Part shown: in pieces, positions 1-10,710 of the stretch
Layout of the letters: each line of letters opens with the position of its first letter
Numbering within the stretch: position 1 is the first letter of the stretch
From: Excoecaria cochinchinensis
Taxonomy: Eukaryota > Streptophyta > Magnoliopsida > Malpighiales > Euphorbiaceae
DNA length: 64,000 bases
Reading direction: 5' to 3'
Assembly: GCA_947683425.1 (NCBI GenBank)
Contig: CANTUQ010000070.1
Coordinates: forward strand, 1,142,001-1,206,000
Translations under genes and position numbers: made by a program
Notes under the pieces: generated by a model
Told to the model about the DNA's origin: nothing
Seen by the model: only the letters and a program-made list of their open reading frames with translations
The model's database searches: none

Positions 1-1492
1 CACCAACCAGTAGATCGGACGTCGCGAGTCGCCGCCGCCCCGCTCCTCCACCAGATTTTCGCCCAACAGCCACCAACGCAGATCCAGGTCCCTACACGCA
101 TGCTCCTTCAGCCAACGAGTCCCAGTAGCTGCGAACCAGCAAAGCAGAGTACCTCTGCTAAGAACAGGGCAGTTTTCTCCATTTACATTTTTATTTTATT
201 TGGTTATGTTACTCTTCGCCCCACGTTGTTGTGTCATTCCGCATTGGGGACAATGCGAGGAGAAAGTGTGGGGGAGGAGTTTGATTTAGAAGTGCTTATT
301 TTGTGACTTTGCGTCGAAATTGTGATTAAAACTGCTGATTTTGCTTGTTGCTGATTTTCACGGTGATTTGAAGTTGATTTTATTGCTGGATTTTGCATCT
401 AATTGGTTAGATATGTGCATATTTTGGTCAGATGCTGAAAAATAATTATTTTGGAAGAAATTGTGCATATATTTGTTGGCTTGTTACTTTGATGGGAACT
501 GAACTGAGTTGCCCTGCCGTTTTTAGTGCTTAATTGTTAGATGCTTGTGTTGTAATTCTGTTTATTTGGTTGATTCTATGCAAAATTTTGATATATCTAC
601 TTTTATGAAGTATTTTTGGTGACCATTTTTAGCAGAATTGTGCATGAGTTTTGAGTTAGAGTTTAATTTGGAGTTTACCTGGATATGGGCTTACATTGAT
701 GCATTTTGTGCTAATTTTTGAAAAAAAATTTCTGGTGGTTGAATTGAATGAATGGCACTTGGCACTTCAGATTCAATATTCCAATGATGAATTCTTTGGT
801 TGAAATCATGTTAATTTAGTTAATTTTGTGCAAAACTTTAGATGCAAATGCTCTTATAGAGTATTTGTGGTAACCATTTTGAGGAAAAATTACACATAAG
901 TTTTGAGTGGCATTTACCTTGGATTAATCTGGCTTGGTTAATTGATGTTTTGGCCATGATTTCTATGCAAAAATACTGTCATCCTCATTAGAATTTTATA
1001 ACTTGTCCCCTTGTTCAATGTTACATCCATCTTATTCTTAAATATTTGTTAAGTTTCATTCACAATTCTAGAGAAAAGTGTTTGTCTAAATCAGTTCCAA
1101 AATCATTTAGTTTTTTATGCATTAATTTGTTAAGCAAGTTTGAGTAGTGTCCACAATTATTTACCCATTTTACATACAATTTATGATGATCTTAATTATT
1201 TTTTGAATTAGAAATATCAAGGTTCAAATTTTTAAGGTGAAATATAAAACTTATGCGTGTATTAAAATTGGATTCTTTGCATATTAGAGATTTGTTAAAA
1301 CTATTTTGGACACTTGTTTGATATTGTGTGTTGTTAGATTGAGGAACCTGGTTACCAGGAAAAGAAAAAAAAAAAAAAAAAATTTTACTCCGCTGTCCGC
1401 TAAAAAAAAAAAAAATAATAAAAAAAAAAATAATAAAAAAAAAGCGGTTAAGAGTAGAGCTAGTAGCCGCTTGAAACTGTGTGATCTGAGTA

Positions 1493-1613
1493 ACCGGGTG
1501 TATGCGGGTCAGAACCGGGTACCCTCGCGTAAAAAGGATCTCTACATTTCTTGTAAGCATTTTAATATTTTCTTTGACTGGAAAGACCGGGTGTATGCGG
1601 GTCAGAACCGGGT
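1493..1613 (+). repeat. Two copies of a 28-bp GGGT-rich motif in element G
   Basis: The motif beginning ACCGGGTGTATGCGGGTCAG occurs at 1493-1520 and 1586-1613, nearly identical, in a poly-A-rich setting. Element A carries its own, unrelated short tandem repeats at the matching place before its PPT. This part of Athila-like elements therefore seems prone to tandem repeats. Confidence 0.7.
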
Positions 1614-2018
1614 GCTCTCGTGTCCACTACAGTCTAAGAAAAAGAAAATGAAAAAAAAAAAAAAGAGAAAGAAAGAAATTGAAATAAATTTCCTGGTTTT
1701 CCTTGTTCCTTTTTCTATTGATAATAATGAAAAATTAAAGTGTCTAATTTGGTTTGACAAGTTTTCTTCTATACATTGATTTAATCATAAATTGGGATAT
1801 AAATTTATGTGTGTTTAATGATTATGAACCTTGTTGTATCTAATTTGAAAAGGTAGTTGAGATACCCATGTCTTGATATGATTCTGTGGTAAATTATTTT
1901 TGGATTTCTATCTCTATCTTGCCTTGCATTTTGATTTATTGGGAACTTAGGGGATTGGAATTTGATATTTGGGTGAATGAACTTTTGAAAGGATTGTGCT
2001 TGAGATTTAATTTATGCT

Positions 2019-2053
2019 TGAGGACAAGCATTGGATAAGTGTGGGGGAATTTG
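2019..2053 (+). other. Polypurine tract of element G
   Basis: The stretch contains TTGAGGACAAGC and then AGTGTGGGGGAA and ends directly at a TGTTAAGTGCC LTR start. In LTR retrotransposons this purine tract primes plus-strand DNA synthesis. The matching tract of element A, TTGAGGACAAGC then AGTGTGGGGGAG, sits at 31823-31855. Confidence 0.75.
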
Positions 2054-2500
2054 TTAAGTGCCTAATGTTGCATATTTTAACATGTTTTTCATCACTTTCA
2101 TGCATTTAATTCTAGCTTAAATTAGTACTTTTTACTTGTTTTATGATTTTGGTCTTTGTAGGATCAAAATGGTAGAAAGGAAACAAATTAAAGCTAAAGG
2201 GAGTGAATTTGGAACAGCCATGAAAGTGCAAGAAATTCTGAAGTGAAAAGCTGATCTTGGGCTTAGCCTTGCCCAAGGCTAAGGGGCAAGGCTAAGGAGC
2301 TGTCTTGCCCAAGGCTAACAGCCAAGACGCGAGCAGAATGCAGTTTTCAGATTCTTTTAATCCGAAGTTGACCTAGCCGCCACATTTTCTCAGTCTAATT
2401 TTTAGGGATAATTATGCTGTAATTAAGGGGATATTAGGCAGTATTTTTAGTAGGATAATATTACATTTAATATTTGTCTGGAAACCTTTTTTTTTTCTTT
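2054..2500 (+). mobile_element. 3' LTR of element G, partial
   Basis: It starts with TGTTAAGTGCC right after the PPT. About 190 bp in (2243-2335) it has palindromic repeats built on GCCTTGCCCAAGGC and CAAGGCTAAG, in the place where LTR A has CCAAAGC/GCTTTGG repeats. I cannot find a matching end with CA and a TSD, so the right boundary near 2500 is a guess and the LTR may be truncated. Confidence 0.55.
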
Positions 2501-2799
2501 TTTCATAAAGAAGATTATTATGAAATTATAATTTTGATGCCATGATGCTATGTTCTGAATTGGTCACAGATTTAATCATAGGTAGCTAGCTGTAGAATAT
2601 AGTCATGCTGAATTTGAATTATTCTGGTCTATCTGTTGCATTCTTAGGCAGTCAAATTATAACTATTTTATTGGTGTCATGTTTATTATATATTCAAATT
2701 TTATCATTAATATTGATAATGAACTTTTGAGAGTAAGATATAAATTATTTTTTCATTTCAGATTGCATGTTGGCAGTGCCCCCCTAATCTAGCTTTGCT

Positions 2800-2933
2800 A
2801 TGCCCCCGGTACATATTCTGCTAGCATATCCCAAGGAAGTTGATAATTTAAGGAGAGTAGGCGTGGCTTCTTGCGTGGTTCGTAAGTACTATGTGGGATG
2901 TGCAACAAAGAGAATGTTAGAAGTTGTAATTCA
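2800..2933 (+). CDS. Possible host exon, unidentified
   Basis: An open frame begins with ATG at 2800 (MPPVHILLAYPKEVD...) and runs about 45 codons to ...MLEVVIQ, where a consensus splice donor GTAAGG begins at 2934. Continuing past the donor gives a stop two codons later, as expected for an intron. The composition looks like coding sequence: low bias, charged residues and no simple repeats. I do not recognise the family. It lies 200 bp upstream of the dienelactone hydrolase leader exon but has a different start and may belong to another gene or to a captured fragment. Confidence 0.3.
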
Positions 2934-3141
2934 AGTAAGGTGACATTTAGTTTGACACATCTTTAGAAGTTGTAAAAACATTTAGAAGTTTGACATTTAG
3001 AAGTTGTAAAAACATTGGATATAATAAGAAAAGTGAGAGATTTTTGTTTCTTCAAATTACAACGGTGTGTTTTCTGTGGTTTGTGCCTGGTTCTGCTACT
3101 AAAGCTCTAATTTCTGTTTCTAAAACGTATAGAGATCGATT

Positions 3142-3238
3142 ATGGGGTTGGCTTCGGCTACCTCCGCTTCTTTTTCATCTTCTCCAGCACCGCCTCCACT
3201 TCCCATCGAACTCTTCTTTTCCATTGCTCCGTTTTCTT
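3142..3238 (+). pseudogene. Dienelactone hydrolase-like gene, probable first exon (leader)
   Basis: ATG at 3142 opens a frame rich in Ser, Ala and Pro (MGLASATSASFSSSPAPPP...), the composition expected of a chloroplast transit peptide. It is followed by a consensus donor GTACGT at 3239. The next exon recognisable by homology begins near 3732. Plant dienelactone hydrolase-family proteins of this type are commonly preceded by such a leader, so I infer that this is exon 1. The downstream exon is broken, so the locus is called a pseudogene. The link between the two exons is inference. Confidence 0.45.
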
Positions 3239-3684
3239 GTACGTTCCTTTTCCTTCTCTCAGTTTTAATTTTACTACTGAAATTTCTATAATGCATCACC
3301 GAAAATCATGGATTCATCTTTTATGTGGTTAGTTACAGATTTTTGCATAGTAGAGAACTGGAGCAATTTGAGCTAAGTCTTGATTCAACGTTGGGAGCCC
3401 TACTTAATAGTAGCAAAATACAAAATGTTCAAAAGATAAGAAAAAAAATCCCTTATCTCTACTCACTAGCTATATAATAACAAAAGATGAAGTCGGTGTT
3501 CCCTAGTGCCAGCTAGATCCCTAGGCATAACTAACTCCCTCTCCCATTTTTCCCTTAACAGAATTATTCTAACCATAGCTACACTATGAAAGTTGTTGCT
3601 TCTTTTTTCCTGGTGTAGACTAACAGTTTTATTGGCCCAAGAGTGCTCTGATCCATCAGCCCATCTGTTATAGCAGTTTCTTCA

Positions 3685-4470
3685 TCAGTTGCCCACATAG
3701 TTTCTTGTTACCAGTTGATGAGGCATGAGAGTTGGTCAATGGAACAGAACTCTCAATTGGGGAGGGTGCTAATACAATCCATGTTTATCTCTTAAAGTCA
3801 GTGAAAAATAACAATGGAACTGGCATATTACTTTTATCTGATATTTTTGGATATGGAGATTCATCTACAAGGGACTTTGCGTATTGCGTTGCTTGTAATG
3901 GCTACAATAACTAAATGATGATATGTTTCAAAATCAGTTTTATTTATTTATTTTCTGCTTTTCCTGTTTAACAAACATAAATAGGTTTTAGTATGCAGTT
4001 AGGGCCACTCTACCCCACAAATTCAGGACATCTCTTTCATTTGCTTCAAGTGTTAAAGATATCTCTCCACTAAGAAATTTTATTGTGATTAACACATTGT
4101 ACAAATTAACAATTTTGGAGGGAGGAAGAAATTACAATCAAAGTGGTGAAAAAGGTAATAGTAGAGAAAAAGAGAGAAAAATCATGACATTGAGTAGTGA
4201 GAGCTAAAGTTAAAATTATTGGTAGAATGCATAGCAACTATGTGAAAACTGAGGGGGTGATGCCTGTGGAAAATAAGCACATAGACAACAAGAAACTGAA
4301 AGCAGATGAAAAGGTGGGTTAGAAAAGTTAGCCTTCCCTAATTTTCCTGTGGTTAGTTAGTCAACAAGCTATTTTGCATATTCATAGTTGAGTGCCCTTA
4401 ATTGTTGGACTAAATTGGTAGTTGAAGGTTTAGGGTGTGTGGTCTTTTTACCATTAAACAGGTTCATTTT
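3685..4470 (+). repeat. Segmental duplicate, copy 1 (dienelactone hydrolase exon 2 plus intron)
   Basis: This stretch matches 42124-42975 almost base for base outside small indels. It includes intronic phrases such as GAGGGAGGAAGAAATTACAA and AGGTGGGTTAGAAAAG. Both copies are on the plus strand, and all of the nested elements A, B, C and E1 lie between them. The duplicate includes intron 2 sequence, so it arose from genomic DNA and not from an mRNA. Confidence 0.85.
3720..3917 (+). pseudogene. Dienelactone hydrolase-like exon 2, copy 1 (broken)
   Basis: The frame reads ...NGTELSIGEGANTIH... then NNNGTGILLLSDIFGYGDSS and DFAYCVACNGYNN. This is the conserved N-terminal core of the plant dienelactone hydrolase (alpha/beta-hydrolase) family, whose bacterial members hydrolyse dienelactone and whose plant role is not firmly known. 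Compared with the second copy at 42153, this copy has lost about 26 bp near its start and 22 bp at its end. The end deletion removes the splice donor (CTACAAgtatgt in copy 2 becomes CTACAATAACTAA here), so the frame runs into a stop. The catalytic exon with the nucleophile Cys is not found after it. Confidence 0.75.
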
Positions 4471-4559
4471 GCTCACCTAGTTTGTTCATTTATGACCTAT
4501 ATTCCCAAGGGAAATAACAGGTCAAGAAACACATAAGTACCTGAGGGTACTTTCATATA

Positions 4560-4640
4560 ATATGCATGGGGATCCGAACGGGATCGAAGAACACATATAG
4601 GGATCTAAACGGGATCCGAACACATAGGTGCATAAAGCAC
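4560..4640 (+). repeat. Short GGGATC-type repeats flanking element B
   Basis: GGGATCCGAACGGGATC and variants (GGGATCTAAACGGGATCCGA) recur within 80 bp just outside the terminus of element B. This is host-side sequence with no gene evident. Confidence 0.5.
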
Positions 4641-4663
4641 AAATTCAATAGAATACATTTGTC

Positions 4664-4668
4664 CTATG
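4664..4668 (+). other. Target-site duplication of element B (inverted partner)
   Basis: CTATG lies immediately before the reversed LTR end TGTGACGCGCG. Its reverse complement, CATAG, is the 5 bp immediately before the other LTR of B at 15743-15747. The two copies are in inverse orientation, which is expected only if an inversion has moved one end of the element. Confidence 0.85.
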
Positions 4669-5635
4669 TGTGACGCGCGCCGGATCCTCGCGGCCGCCCG
4701 TTCGATCGCCCGCTTGAGGGCGATCGGGGCATTTGTGGGTCCGCTAACAGCTTGCAATGAATCGCAAGTGCGTCTATGTTGGGCAACAAGAAGGTTTCAT
4801 GGAGTCGCCACCCAATAGAACATTGGGAAAGTTACTCTTGCCTCGGAGAGCCTAAGACTGCGCGTTGTATCCATTTTGGGCCAGCCAGAGGGGTCATGAA
4901 AGGTAAAACCTCTCGCCCTAAAGAGTTTAGGATTAGCGCTAAAGTCTCGTGGCACAAAAAGGTGTCTTGGAGGGTAGACCTCTAGCCTATTTGAGCCCAA
5001 AGACCAGAGCTGGGTCCGGAATTTCTCATCTATTTCTACCTCGAATATTTTATGATTAAATTTTAATTAACATTGATTCGCTTTCTCTTCACACGATGCA
5101 ATTAATTGAAGGCGCATTCATTCACATTTGGAAAGCCGTAAAATAAAATAGCATAACAGCATAAAATAAATTTACGATAAAAATTGATACATGCATAAAA
5201 CGAGTTATTCATTTACTTTGAGGACATTGGTCCTCGCATGCATTCATTATGGAAAACAATTTTCATGTGATAATTTTATCGGGTAAAAATAGGACATTGG
5301 TCCAGTTTTATTTAGCAAACATTTTTTTTAGTAGAAAACATTTGTGTGGTGATTCTTTTTAAGAGCGGTCGAAAATCATTTTATTATTACACACCACAAA
5401 TACATAAAATAAAATAATAATTACATATTTCTAAATAAATAAATAAATGAATACATAAATAAATAACTACATTTTAACAATAATCAATAATGATAATAAT
5501 ACTAATACATAAAATTAAATAATAATCACAAATCAATAAAATTAAATAACCATATAACTCAATAATAATAATAATAATAATAACATAACATAAAATACTA
5601 ACAATAAACAAATATAACAATTAATTAACAATAAC

Positions 5636-5636
5636 C

Positions 5637-5689
<53 letters not shown>

Positions 5690-5760
5690 CAGAAATTAAA
5701 TAAATATATAATAATAATAATAATAATATAAAATAATATAATAAATAATAAAATAATATT
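5636..5760 (-). repeat. AAT/TTA microsatellite inside LTR B
   Basis: Long runs of AAT units lie in the reversed LTR B, next to the splice-donor-like CTTAC at 5853-5857 (GTAAG on the minus strand). The same block is in the intact LTR near 16800-16980. Confidence 0.9.
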
Positions 5761-6470
5761 AAAACAGAATAATAAATAAATATAATAATAATATTATAAT
5801 AATAATAATAATATTAATAATAATAAAAAATAAGTAAAAAGAGGAAAAGAGGCTTACCGGTCGCCGGAGGATCGCCGGAGGAGGGGTGACCGACACCACC
5901 GTCGCCGGAAGGAAGATCGGCGCCCGAGGAACCCGCCGGCGGTGTCCACTCGCCGATCGGAAGTCGGCGTCGCCGGGAAAACGCGCTGCAACGATCGCCG
6001 GTCTTCTCCCTCACGTGCCAGCTGCCGGAGTCCGATGGGGAAACGGCGGCTACGACTGGGTGCGCCCGGAGGTGGTGGTTCTTCCGGTGGGGCACGTGCC
6101 GCCGTGTGCGGCGGTGGTTGGCCGGCGGAGTCCCCGCCACCTCCTCTCCTTTCTCTTCTTTTTTCTTCTCCGGTTCCGGCGTCTGGTGCTCCGTTGGCCT
6201 CTGTTCCACCCTCTCTTCTTCTTCTTTCTTTGCTTTGATTTTGGTTTTTCTTGGCCTTTGATCTCTCTTACTCTCTCTTTTATTTCTTTCTTGTTCTTGC
6301 TCTCTTTTCCTTTCTATTTCTTTGATTTTTATGGTCTCGGGTCCCTGTTCTTGCTCACTCTTTTCTTTCTTCTCTCTTTTCTTTTTCTTTTCTTTCTCTC
6401 TTCTCTTTTCTTTTTCTTGGTCTTCTTTCTTTGATCTGCCGAGCCCCCTTTCATTTTCCTCATCTCATTC

Positions 6471-6478
6471 TTTTTATA
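6471..6478 (-). promoter_or_regulatory. TATA box of LTR B (reversed copy)
   Basis: TATAAAAA reads on the minus strand in the context GGGGTATAAAAAGAATGAG. It is identical to 16150-16157 in the intact LTR. It is the likely start signal for LTR transcription, with the GC-rich block forming the leader downstream. Confidence 0.65.
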
Positions 6479-6498
6479 CCCCACAATTTAGGGCTAAG

Positions 6499-6502
6499 GG
6501 TC
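6499..6502. other. Left inversion breakpoint (GGTC microhomology)
   Basis: LTR B sequence (left) meets the leader of element A (right) at GGTC. The right breakpoint at 23476-23479 has the reverse complement GACC. On either side the sequences are those expected in the uninverted elements: LTR B continues as in 16128 onward, and the leader of A continues at 23480. Confidence 0.85.
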
Positions 6503-6571
6503 TAAAGTAATTAGAATTCTTAATTCTAATATTGCCAGAAATATTGGTCCCCGGCAACGGCACCAAAAACT
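6503..6571 (-). mobile_element. Element A leader and primer-binding site, separated from its gag by inversion
   Basis: Read on the minus strand, the LTR end (6572) is followed by GTTTTT and then TGGTGCCGTTGCCGGGGA (6548-6565). This is the Athila primer-binding site complementary to the 3' end of tRNA-Asp, with one C-to-T change at its fourth base. About 45 bp of leader ending in ACTTTAGACC follow. The rest of the leader and gag resume at 23480 on the plus strand. Confidence 0.9.
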
Positions 6572-8059
6572 TGACACGCGCAAAATAAACTAAATTTAAG
6601 AGCAAGTGTACTCTGTCGGTGCAAGTAGTAAAGGACAGTGAGTCCAGATATCGTCCTTAGGGAACAACCCAACAATTACTAAAACTTTAGAATTCTTATG
6701 TTATTTAGACAGACAGTATTTGAGGATGAAACTAAGTTAAAGTATGCTAACAAATGACTAATTAATCTAACACTAATTTTAAGAAGAGAATTAATAATTA
6801 TGATGAATGTTAGGACTTGGGTTTCACTTAACTTATCAACTATGTAATTTTCTAGATTTTTATGCAAAAGAATGATAATTCACATGAGATGGCGATTTTT
6901 CCCCAAATTAATCAAAATCCAATGATCATGGTATTTTAACCCTAATCTCAATTTAATTCTTCCAATTGATCAAGTAAAAGAACTAAAATTAGAAGCATTA
7001 AGTTCAATGGCAAAACCTTGATTAAAAATCAAAAACCACAAGGACAAAAATAAGTTTGATCATTCATATTTTCAATCCAAGTTATGTTTCATTTGATCCA
7101 TCAATTAATCCAATTGGTAAAGTAAATTAATTGATTAATTTCATGTTGAATTGATCAATTCCAACAAGCATTAATCACAATAAAAACATAATCTCAAACC
7201 ATAAAATCAATCTCATGCATAAAACCCAAAATAGATTACATAATTTCAAAATCAAGATCCACCATAGCCCTAACTATGGAATTAGTTCATAATAAAATTA
7301 AATCCCAAATCACAACTAAAATCCATCAAGTTCATCATAATAGCCAAAGAAAAATAAACAAAATAAAGAAAGGAGAAGAACAGAAGAAGAACACAATCAG
7401 AGATGGAACAGAGGAAGAATAAGAATAGGATCTGAAGTTGGTTACAGCAAATCGCCTCTTCCTTCATTTGTTTGCTTTTCCCACGATCAACGTGTTTTTT
7501 TCTCGTGTTTTCTCCTTCAAATTAGGTTAAAGATATATCTCTTTTAATGAGCAGCCACCCCCTCTTTAATCCCTTCTTAAGAGTTCCACTTGAATTAGAA
7601 ATCTGTCAAAATAAGGAATTAAAAACACATCAGATAACTTACCAAAGCTGCGACCAAAGCTGGGTCTTGCTTTGGTCTTAGCTTTTCTCAGTTATTTTCC
7701 CTCTACCAAAGCTGATGCTTGCTTTGGTTCCAGATTTTGTCCCAACTTTGGTAAGATTCTACCACTTCCGTTAATTTCTTCCTCTGTTTTTACTCTTGAC
7801 CAAAGCTAGGTCTTGCTTTGGTTGGAACTTTTGTCCCAGCTTTGGTCAGCTGCTATCCCCTTAAGCATATTTCTTCATAAAAATTGTTCTAAATCAACCA
7901 TATTTAACACAAAAACATATAATTAACACACGAACAAGCTCATTCAAAATAAATGTAAAAACATAAGAAAAACCTACATTAAATTAGCAAAATAAAATTA
8001 AACTTAAACAAAAACAATCTAAACATATTATAAAAATACTATAAAACCACGTCCTAACA
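6572..8059 (-). mobile_element. Element A (Athila-like Ty3): 5' LTR, inverted
   Basis: This 1488-bp LTR on the minus strand begins TGTTAGGACGTGG (8059) and ends GCGCGTGTCA (6572). It is the reverse-complement partner of the 3' LTR at 31856-33341 along its whole length. It is flanked on the inner side by the PBS and on the outer side by TSD CTATT (8060-8064), the reverse complement of AATAG at 33342-33346. An internal block of CCAAAGC/GCTTTGG repeats lies at about 7650-7850. Confidence 0.93.
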
Positions 8060-8064
8060 CTATT
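8060..8064 (+). other. Target-site duplication of element A (inverted partner)
   Basis: CTATT lies next to the 5' LTR of A. Its reverse complement AATAG follows the 3' LTR at 33342-33346. The bases on both outer sides are CACTA element C, so A inserted into C. Confidence 0.9.
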
Positions 8065-8112
8065 AATTTATAATTTGTTATGGCAATTAATGTGAATAAA
8101 AAATGTCATGTA

Positions 8113-8428
8113 AGTATTTGTTTCACTTGAAAAAAAATGTAAAAAATAAAGCTAGATTTGAAGGTTCAATATGTAATGCGTATTTGGTCGAGGAAGCAAG
8201 TACATTTTATTCGCATTATTTTGAACTGCATGTACACACAAGATAGAGGAAACTATCTCGTAATGATGATGGGGGTGAAACAAGTAATTAGGACAAAAAA
8301 TTATCCATATTTACGTATCCTGGGAGTTTACATGGACGCTCAACAAGGAGAATGCTAACAGAGAAAGAATTAGAAGCTACCCATAGTTACATTTTATTGA
8401 ATTGCCAAGAAGTTCAACCTTTCGTACG
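8113..8428 (+). pseudogene. CACTA C transposase exon: C-terminal DUF4218 segment
   Basis: Read in one frame this gives LFHLKKNVKNKARFEGSICN, then AYLVEEASTF and a downstream THSYILLNCQEVQPFVR, ending at a GTAAGT donor (8429). It corresponds exon for exon to 51050-51363 of element D. DUF4218 follows the catalytic tnp2 domain in CACTA transposases. In-frame stops (in the HTR*RK and TSN*DK regions) show decay. Element A inserted in the intron just before this exon, separating it from the upstream exon at 33367. Confidence 0.8.
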
Positions 8429-8507
8429 GTAAGTTTAATATATACATAAAATTGATATTTTAGTTTACTATGTGAAGGGTGTAATAAAAACTTATATGGT
8501 GATTATA

Positions 8508-8610
8508 GATTATTTGAGGAATGGGTATAGGAGCTAATGCCTGAAATAAATCAAAATGAAGTGAACAAGGAAGTCGAAAAACACTTTCATCATTGGTTCA
8601 AGACATATGT
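8508..8610 (+). pseudogene. CACTA C transposase small exon
   Basis: A short exon reads LFEEWV*ELMPEINQNEV then NKEVEKHFHHWFKTY, bounded by an acceptor (ATAG) and a GTAAG donor. The same exon in D is at about 50866-50967 without the stop. This 'W..L.P..' linker lies between DUF4218 and DUF4216 in tnp2 genes. Confidence 0.7.
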
Positions 8611-8693
8611 AAGTTTTGACTTCCAATATACAAAATGATTTATACAATTATGCAATATTCGTTTAAATGACATTAGAGTATTTCAATATGTAG

Positions 8694-9434
8694 GGATCAG
8701 CAAATTCAATTGAGAACAAGTTCATCATGGATCTTGCAAAAGGACCTTTGCAATATGTTAAATTGTATCAGGTATATTTCATGAATAGATACAAATTTCA
8801 TACACAAAGTCATGGTCATAACAAGGCAATGGTAAATAATGGGGTTTGTATTCAAGGAAAGTTGATGGATTATTATGAGCAAATTATTGACATACTTGAA
8901 TTGGAGTACCCCGCATTGCCAATAAAACATTGTGTATTATTTAAGTGCGAATGGTTTGATCCAACTAATAACATTAGAATAAAAATGCATAGTAGATACA
9001 ATTTAGTTGATATCAACCAGCGGAGAAGATTTAGTAACTTTGAACTTTTTGTATTGGCAATGCAAGTGATTGAGGTGCATTATCTCCCTTATCCAAGCTT
9101 AAAACGAGATAAAACGGATTGGTTGTCAGCTTGCAAAGTAAAATCAAGAGGCATTTTTGAAAGGAAAGTCACCGAACAAAGTGAACGATATGAAAATAAC
9201 GATGCATTTCAAGAGGAGCAACTGAAAGTTCATGAAATAAATGAAACTCTGACTTATGATGATAATGGAACTTTGAACTATGTAGACAATGAATATGTTG
9301 ACATTTTATGTGAAGATGATGAGGAATCTTTAGTTGGCGAGGGATCCGATGACGAGGCTGAATTTGATTCTTGTTCATCGAAAAATGAGGATGATTGTGA
9401 TAACGATTTACAGCTGAGTGATAATAGCGAATAA
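8694..9434 (+). pseudogene. CACTA C transposase last exon: DUF4216 plus acidic tail
   Basis: The exon starts after TAG at 8691-8693 and runs open to TAA at 9434. It contains YKFHTQSHGHNK, the GVCIQG motif, YYEQIIDILELEYP and VLFKCEWFDP, the signature of the DUF4216 domain at the C-terminal end of CACTA tnp2 proteins. A strongly acidic tail follows (CEDDEESLVGEGSDDEAEFD). D has the same start, but its DUF4216 is fused to a different end. The frame itself is intact across about 245 codons even though upstream exons carry stops. Confidence 0.85.
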
Positions 9435-9571
9435 TTTATTTAACTAATTTTATATCATGTGAGAATAATTATTATTGCACTAACTTATTTTTTTGTTTGA
9501 TATATTTATTATACAGTTGATAATTTTCTATTAGTTGACTAATCAATTTTTTATAATGTCAGGTTCAAAAA

Positions 9572-9871
9572 ATGCATAACAGAAAGAAGAGTAATATGAT
9601 TCCTCCACGGCTTAGGGTGCATGATAGGGGTGACACAATTGGTGAGGGATCAACCCCATCACCTGAGTTCAATACTAGCACTCAAGCTGCTGCATCACCG
9701 ACCATCCCTACTACTACCCCGTCTACCATTTCTTCTACTGAATCTACTCCTATGGCCAATACTGAAGCTATGCCATCTCAGCTATCAGGAACAGAAGCAG
9801 CGAAACAGCCTATGCTTAGCTCAGTTGGAGTTGATGGAAGAATCTATATCACAATTACAGTTGGGGAGTAA
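9572..9871 (+). pseudogene. CACTA C second gene (TNPA-like), N-terminal exon
   Basis: An ATG-led frame of 99 codons, MHNRKKSNMIPPRLRVHDRG, continues as a Ser/Thr/Pro-rich stretch and ends at GVDGRIYITITVGE. The short IYI..VG motif and the Thr/Ser-rich lead are usual at the start of Ptta/En/Spm (Transposase_24) proteins, the accessory DNA-binding partner of tnp2. Exon 2 is likely near 9950-10110, where GFNPSRKCSRSI-like residues are seen but frames are broken. Confidence 0.6.
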
Positions 9872-10710
9872 GTGATTAATATTTCAGTTTATATTGATTT
9901 TAACAATGGGCATTACTTTTACTGACTTTATGAAAATTGTTGTATATTAGTTTGAATCCTTCAAGAAAGTGCTCACGCTCAATAATGACCACATTCAAGA
10001 ACATAATAGATTACGATGGTTATGTCCGGAAGACGGTGTCACAAGAAACAAAAAAATTTTATTTTGAAGAATTCAACGTAATAAATTATGATAATATTAA
10101 CTATATAACAAAATGTAGTTTATGCTTACTTACAATATGTTTTTCGGTTCATTCTCATAAGAAAAAAATTTTACTGGAACTCGAAGTTTAACGACATCAT
10201 GCATCATATATGGGAGACTCGTGCTCGAGCACATTACAGAGACTTAGTGTGCGGATTACACACTGATGGTGTATGACCTCGTTACATAACTAAAGATATA
10301 TGGCCACACTGGCAATAGTATTGGACGACACCCGAGGCCCTTTCCATTTCAGAGTGAAATTCTAATAATAGACGGGGAAGACCTGAAGGAGTCAGTTCAT
10401 GCTTGCATACTGGAGGATCAATGTCCCATTGGGAGCATGCAGATAGACTTGTAAGTATTATAAAACATTAGTGTTATTACTGTTTGAGACTTCTCTCATT
10501 ACAATAGAGGTGGATGGGAAAGACAAAATTGTGTTAGGAGATTGCATTGTTGTTGAATGCTAGTATAAAAAAAAAAAAAGAAGTGCTTTTCTATCTTTGT
10601 GTACAGGAGGTTTGGTCAAAATTTAGTGGAAACTCTACCGAAATTTTAGTAAAAACTTGTAGGAATAGTCAATAAATTATAGTTCAATTATAATTCTTTA
10701 TTTGTTTGCA

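Larger units (their letters stand above)
1..2053 (+). mobile_element. 3' internal end of Athila-like Ty3 element G (post-pol region)
   Basis: This is the tail of a Ty3/gypsy element whose coding part lies left of the window. Two purine tracts of the same kind, each containing AGTGTGGGGGA, occur near 244-278 and 2019-2053. The second abuts a TGTTA LTR start. Athila-like element A has exactly the same arrangement at 30893-30926 and 31823-31855. Between the tracts the DNA is AT-rich and non-coding, with poly-A runs (1363-1445 and 1638-1675). A short reading frame at 100-306 probably holds the decayed end of the post-pol protein and gives no recognisable domain. Assignment to the Athila lineage is by architecture, not by pol sequence. 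Confidence 0.7.
4669..6501 (-). mobile_element. Tat-like element B: distal part of its 3' LTR, displaced by inversion
   Basis: This is the reverse complement of the LTR B segment from about 16128 to 17937, with the same terminal TGTGACGCGCG (LTR end CACA), the same AT-rich microsatellite block, the same GC-rich block and the same TATA box. It lacks the first 381 bp of the LTR, and exactly those bases are found at 23099-23479. The two pieces together give 2214 bp, against 2190 bp for the complete copy at 15748-17937. The break occurs inside GGTC at 6499-6502. Confidence 0.9.

Noticed and set aside
1306..1779. Lys/Asn-rich ORF of 157 codons.
   Set aside because: It is made by poly-A tracts in the 3' region of element G and has no domain.
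5886..6434. Long open frames on both strands of the GC-rich block in LTR B (also 16194-16814).
   Set aside because: They occur in both LTR copies, overlap on opposite strands, end in low-complexity Phe/Leu/Ser stretches and lie in the LTR leader. They are a composition effect and not genes.
4669..6501. Independent solo LTR of the B family inserted in reverse.
   Set aside because: It lacks exactly the part present at 23099-23479, and its flank CTATG is the reverse complement of the TSD at the other end of B. It is the displaced half of the same LTR.
6572..8059. Independent solo LTR of the A family.
   Set aside because: It carries a PBS and leader on the inner side, and its flank pairs with the TSD of the 3' LTR of A, so it is the 5' LTR of that copy.
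8706..8930. Antisense ORFs opposite DUF4216 (also 9169-9378).
   Set aside because: Shadows of the conserved plus-strand exon.
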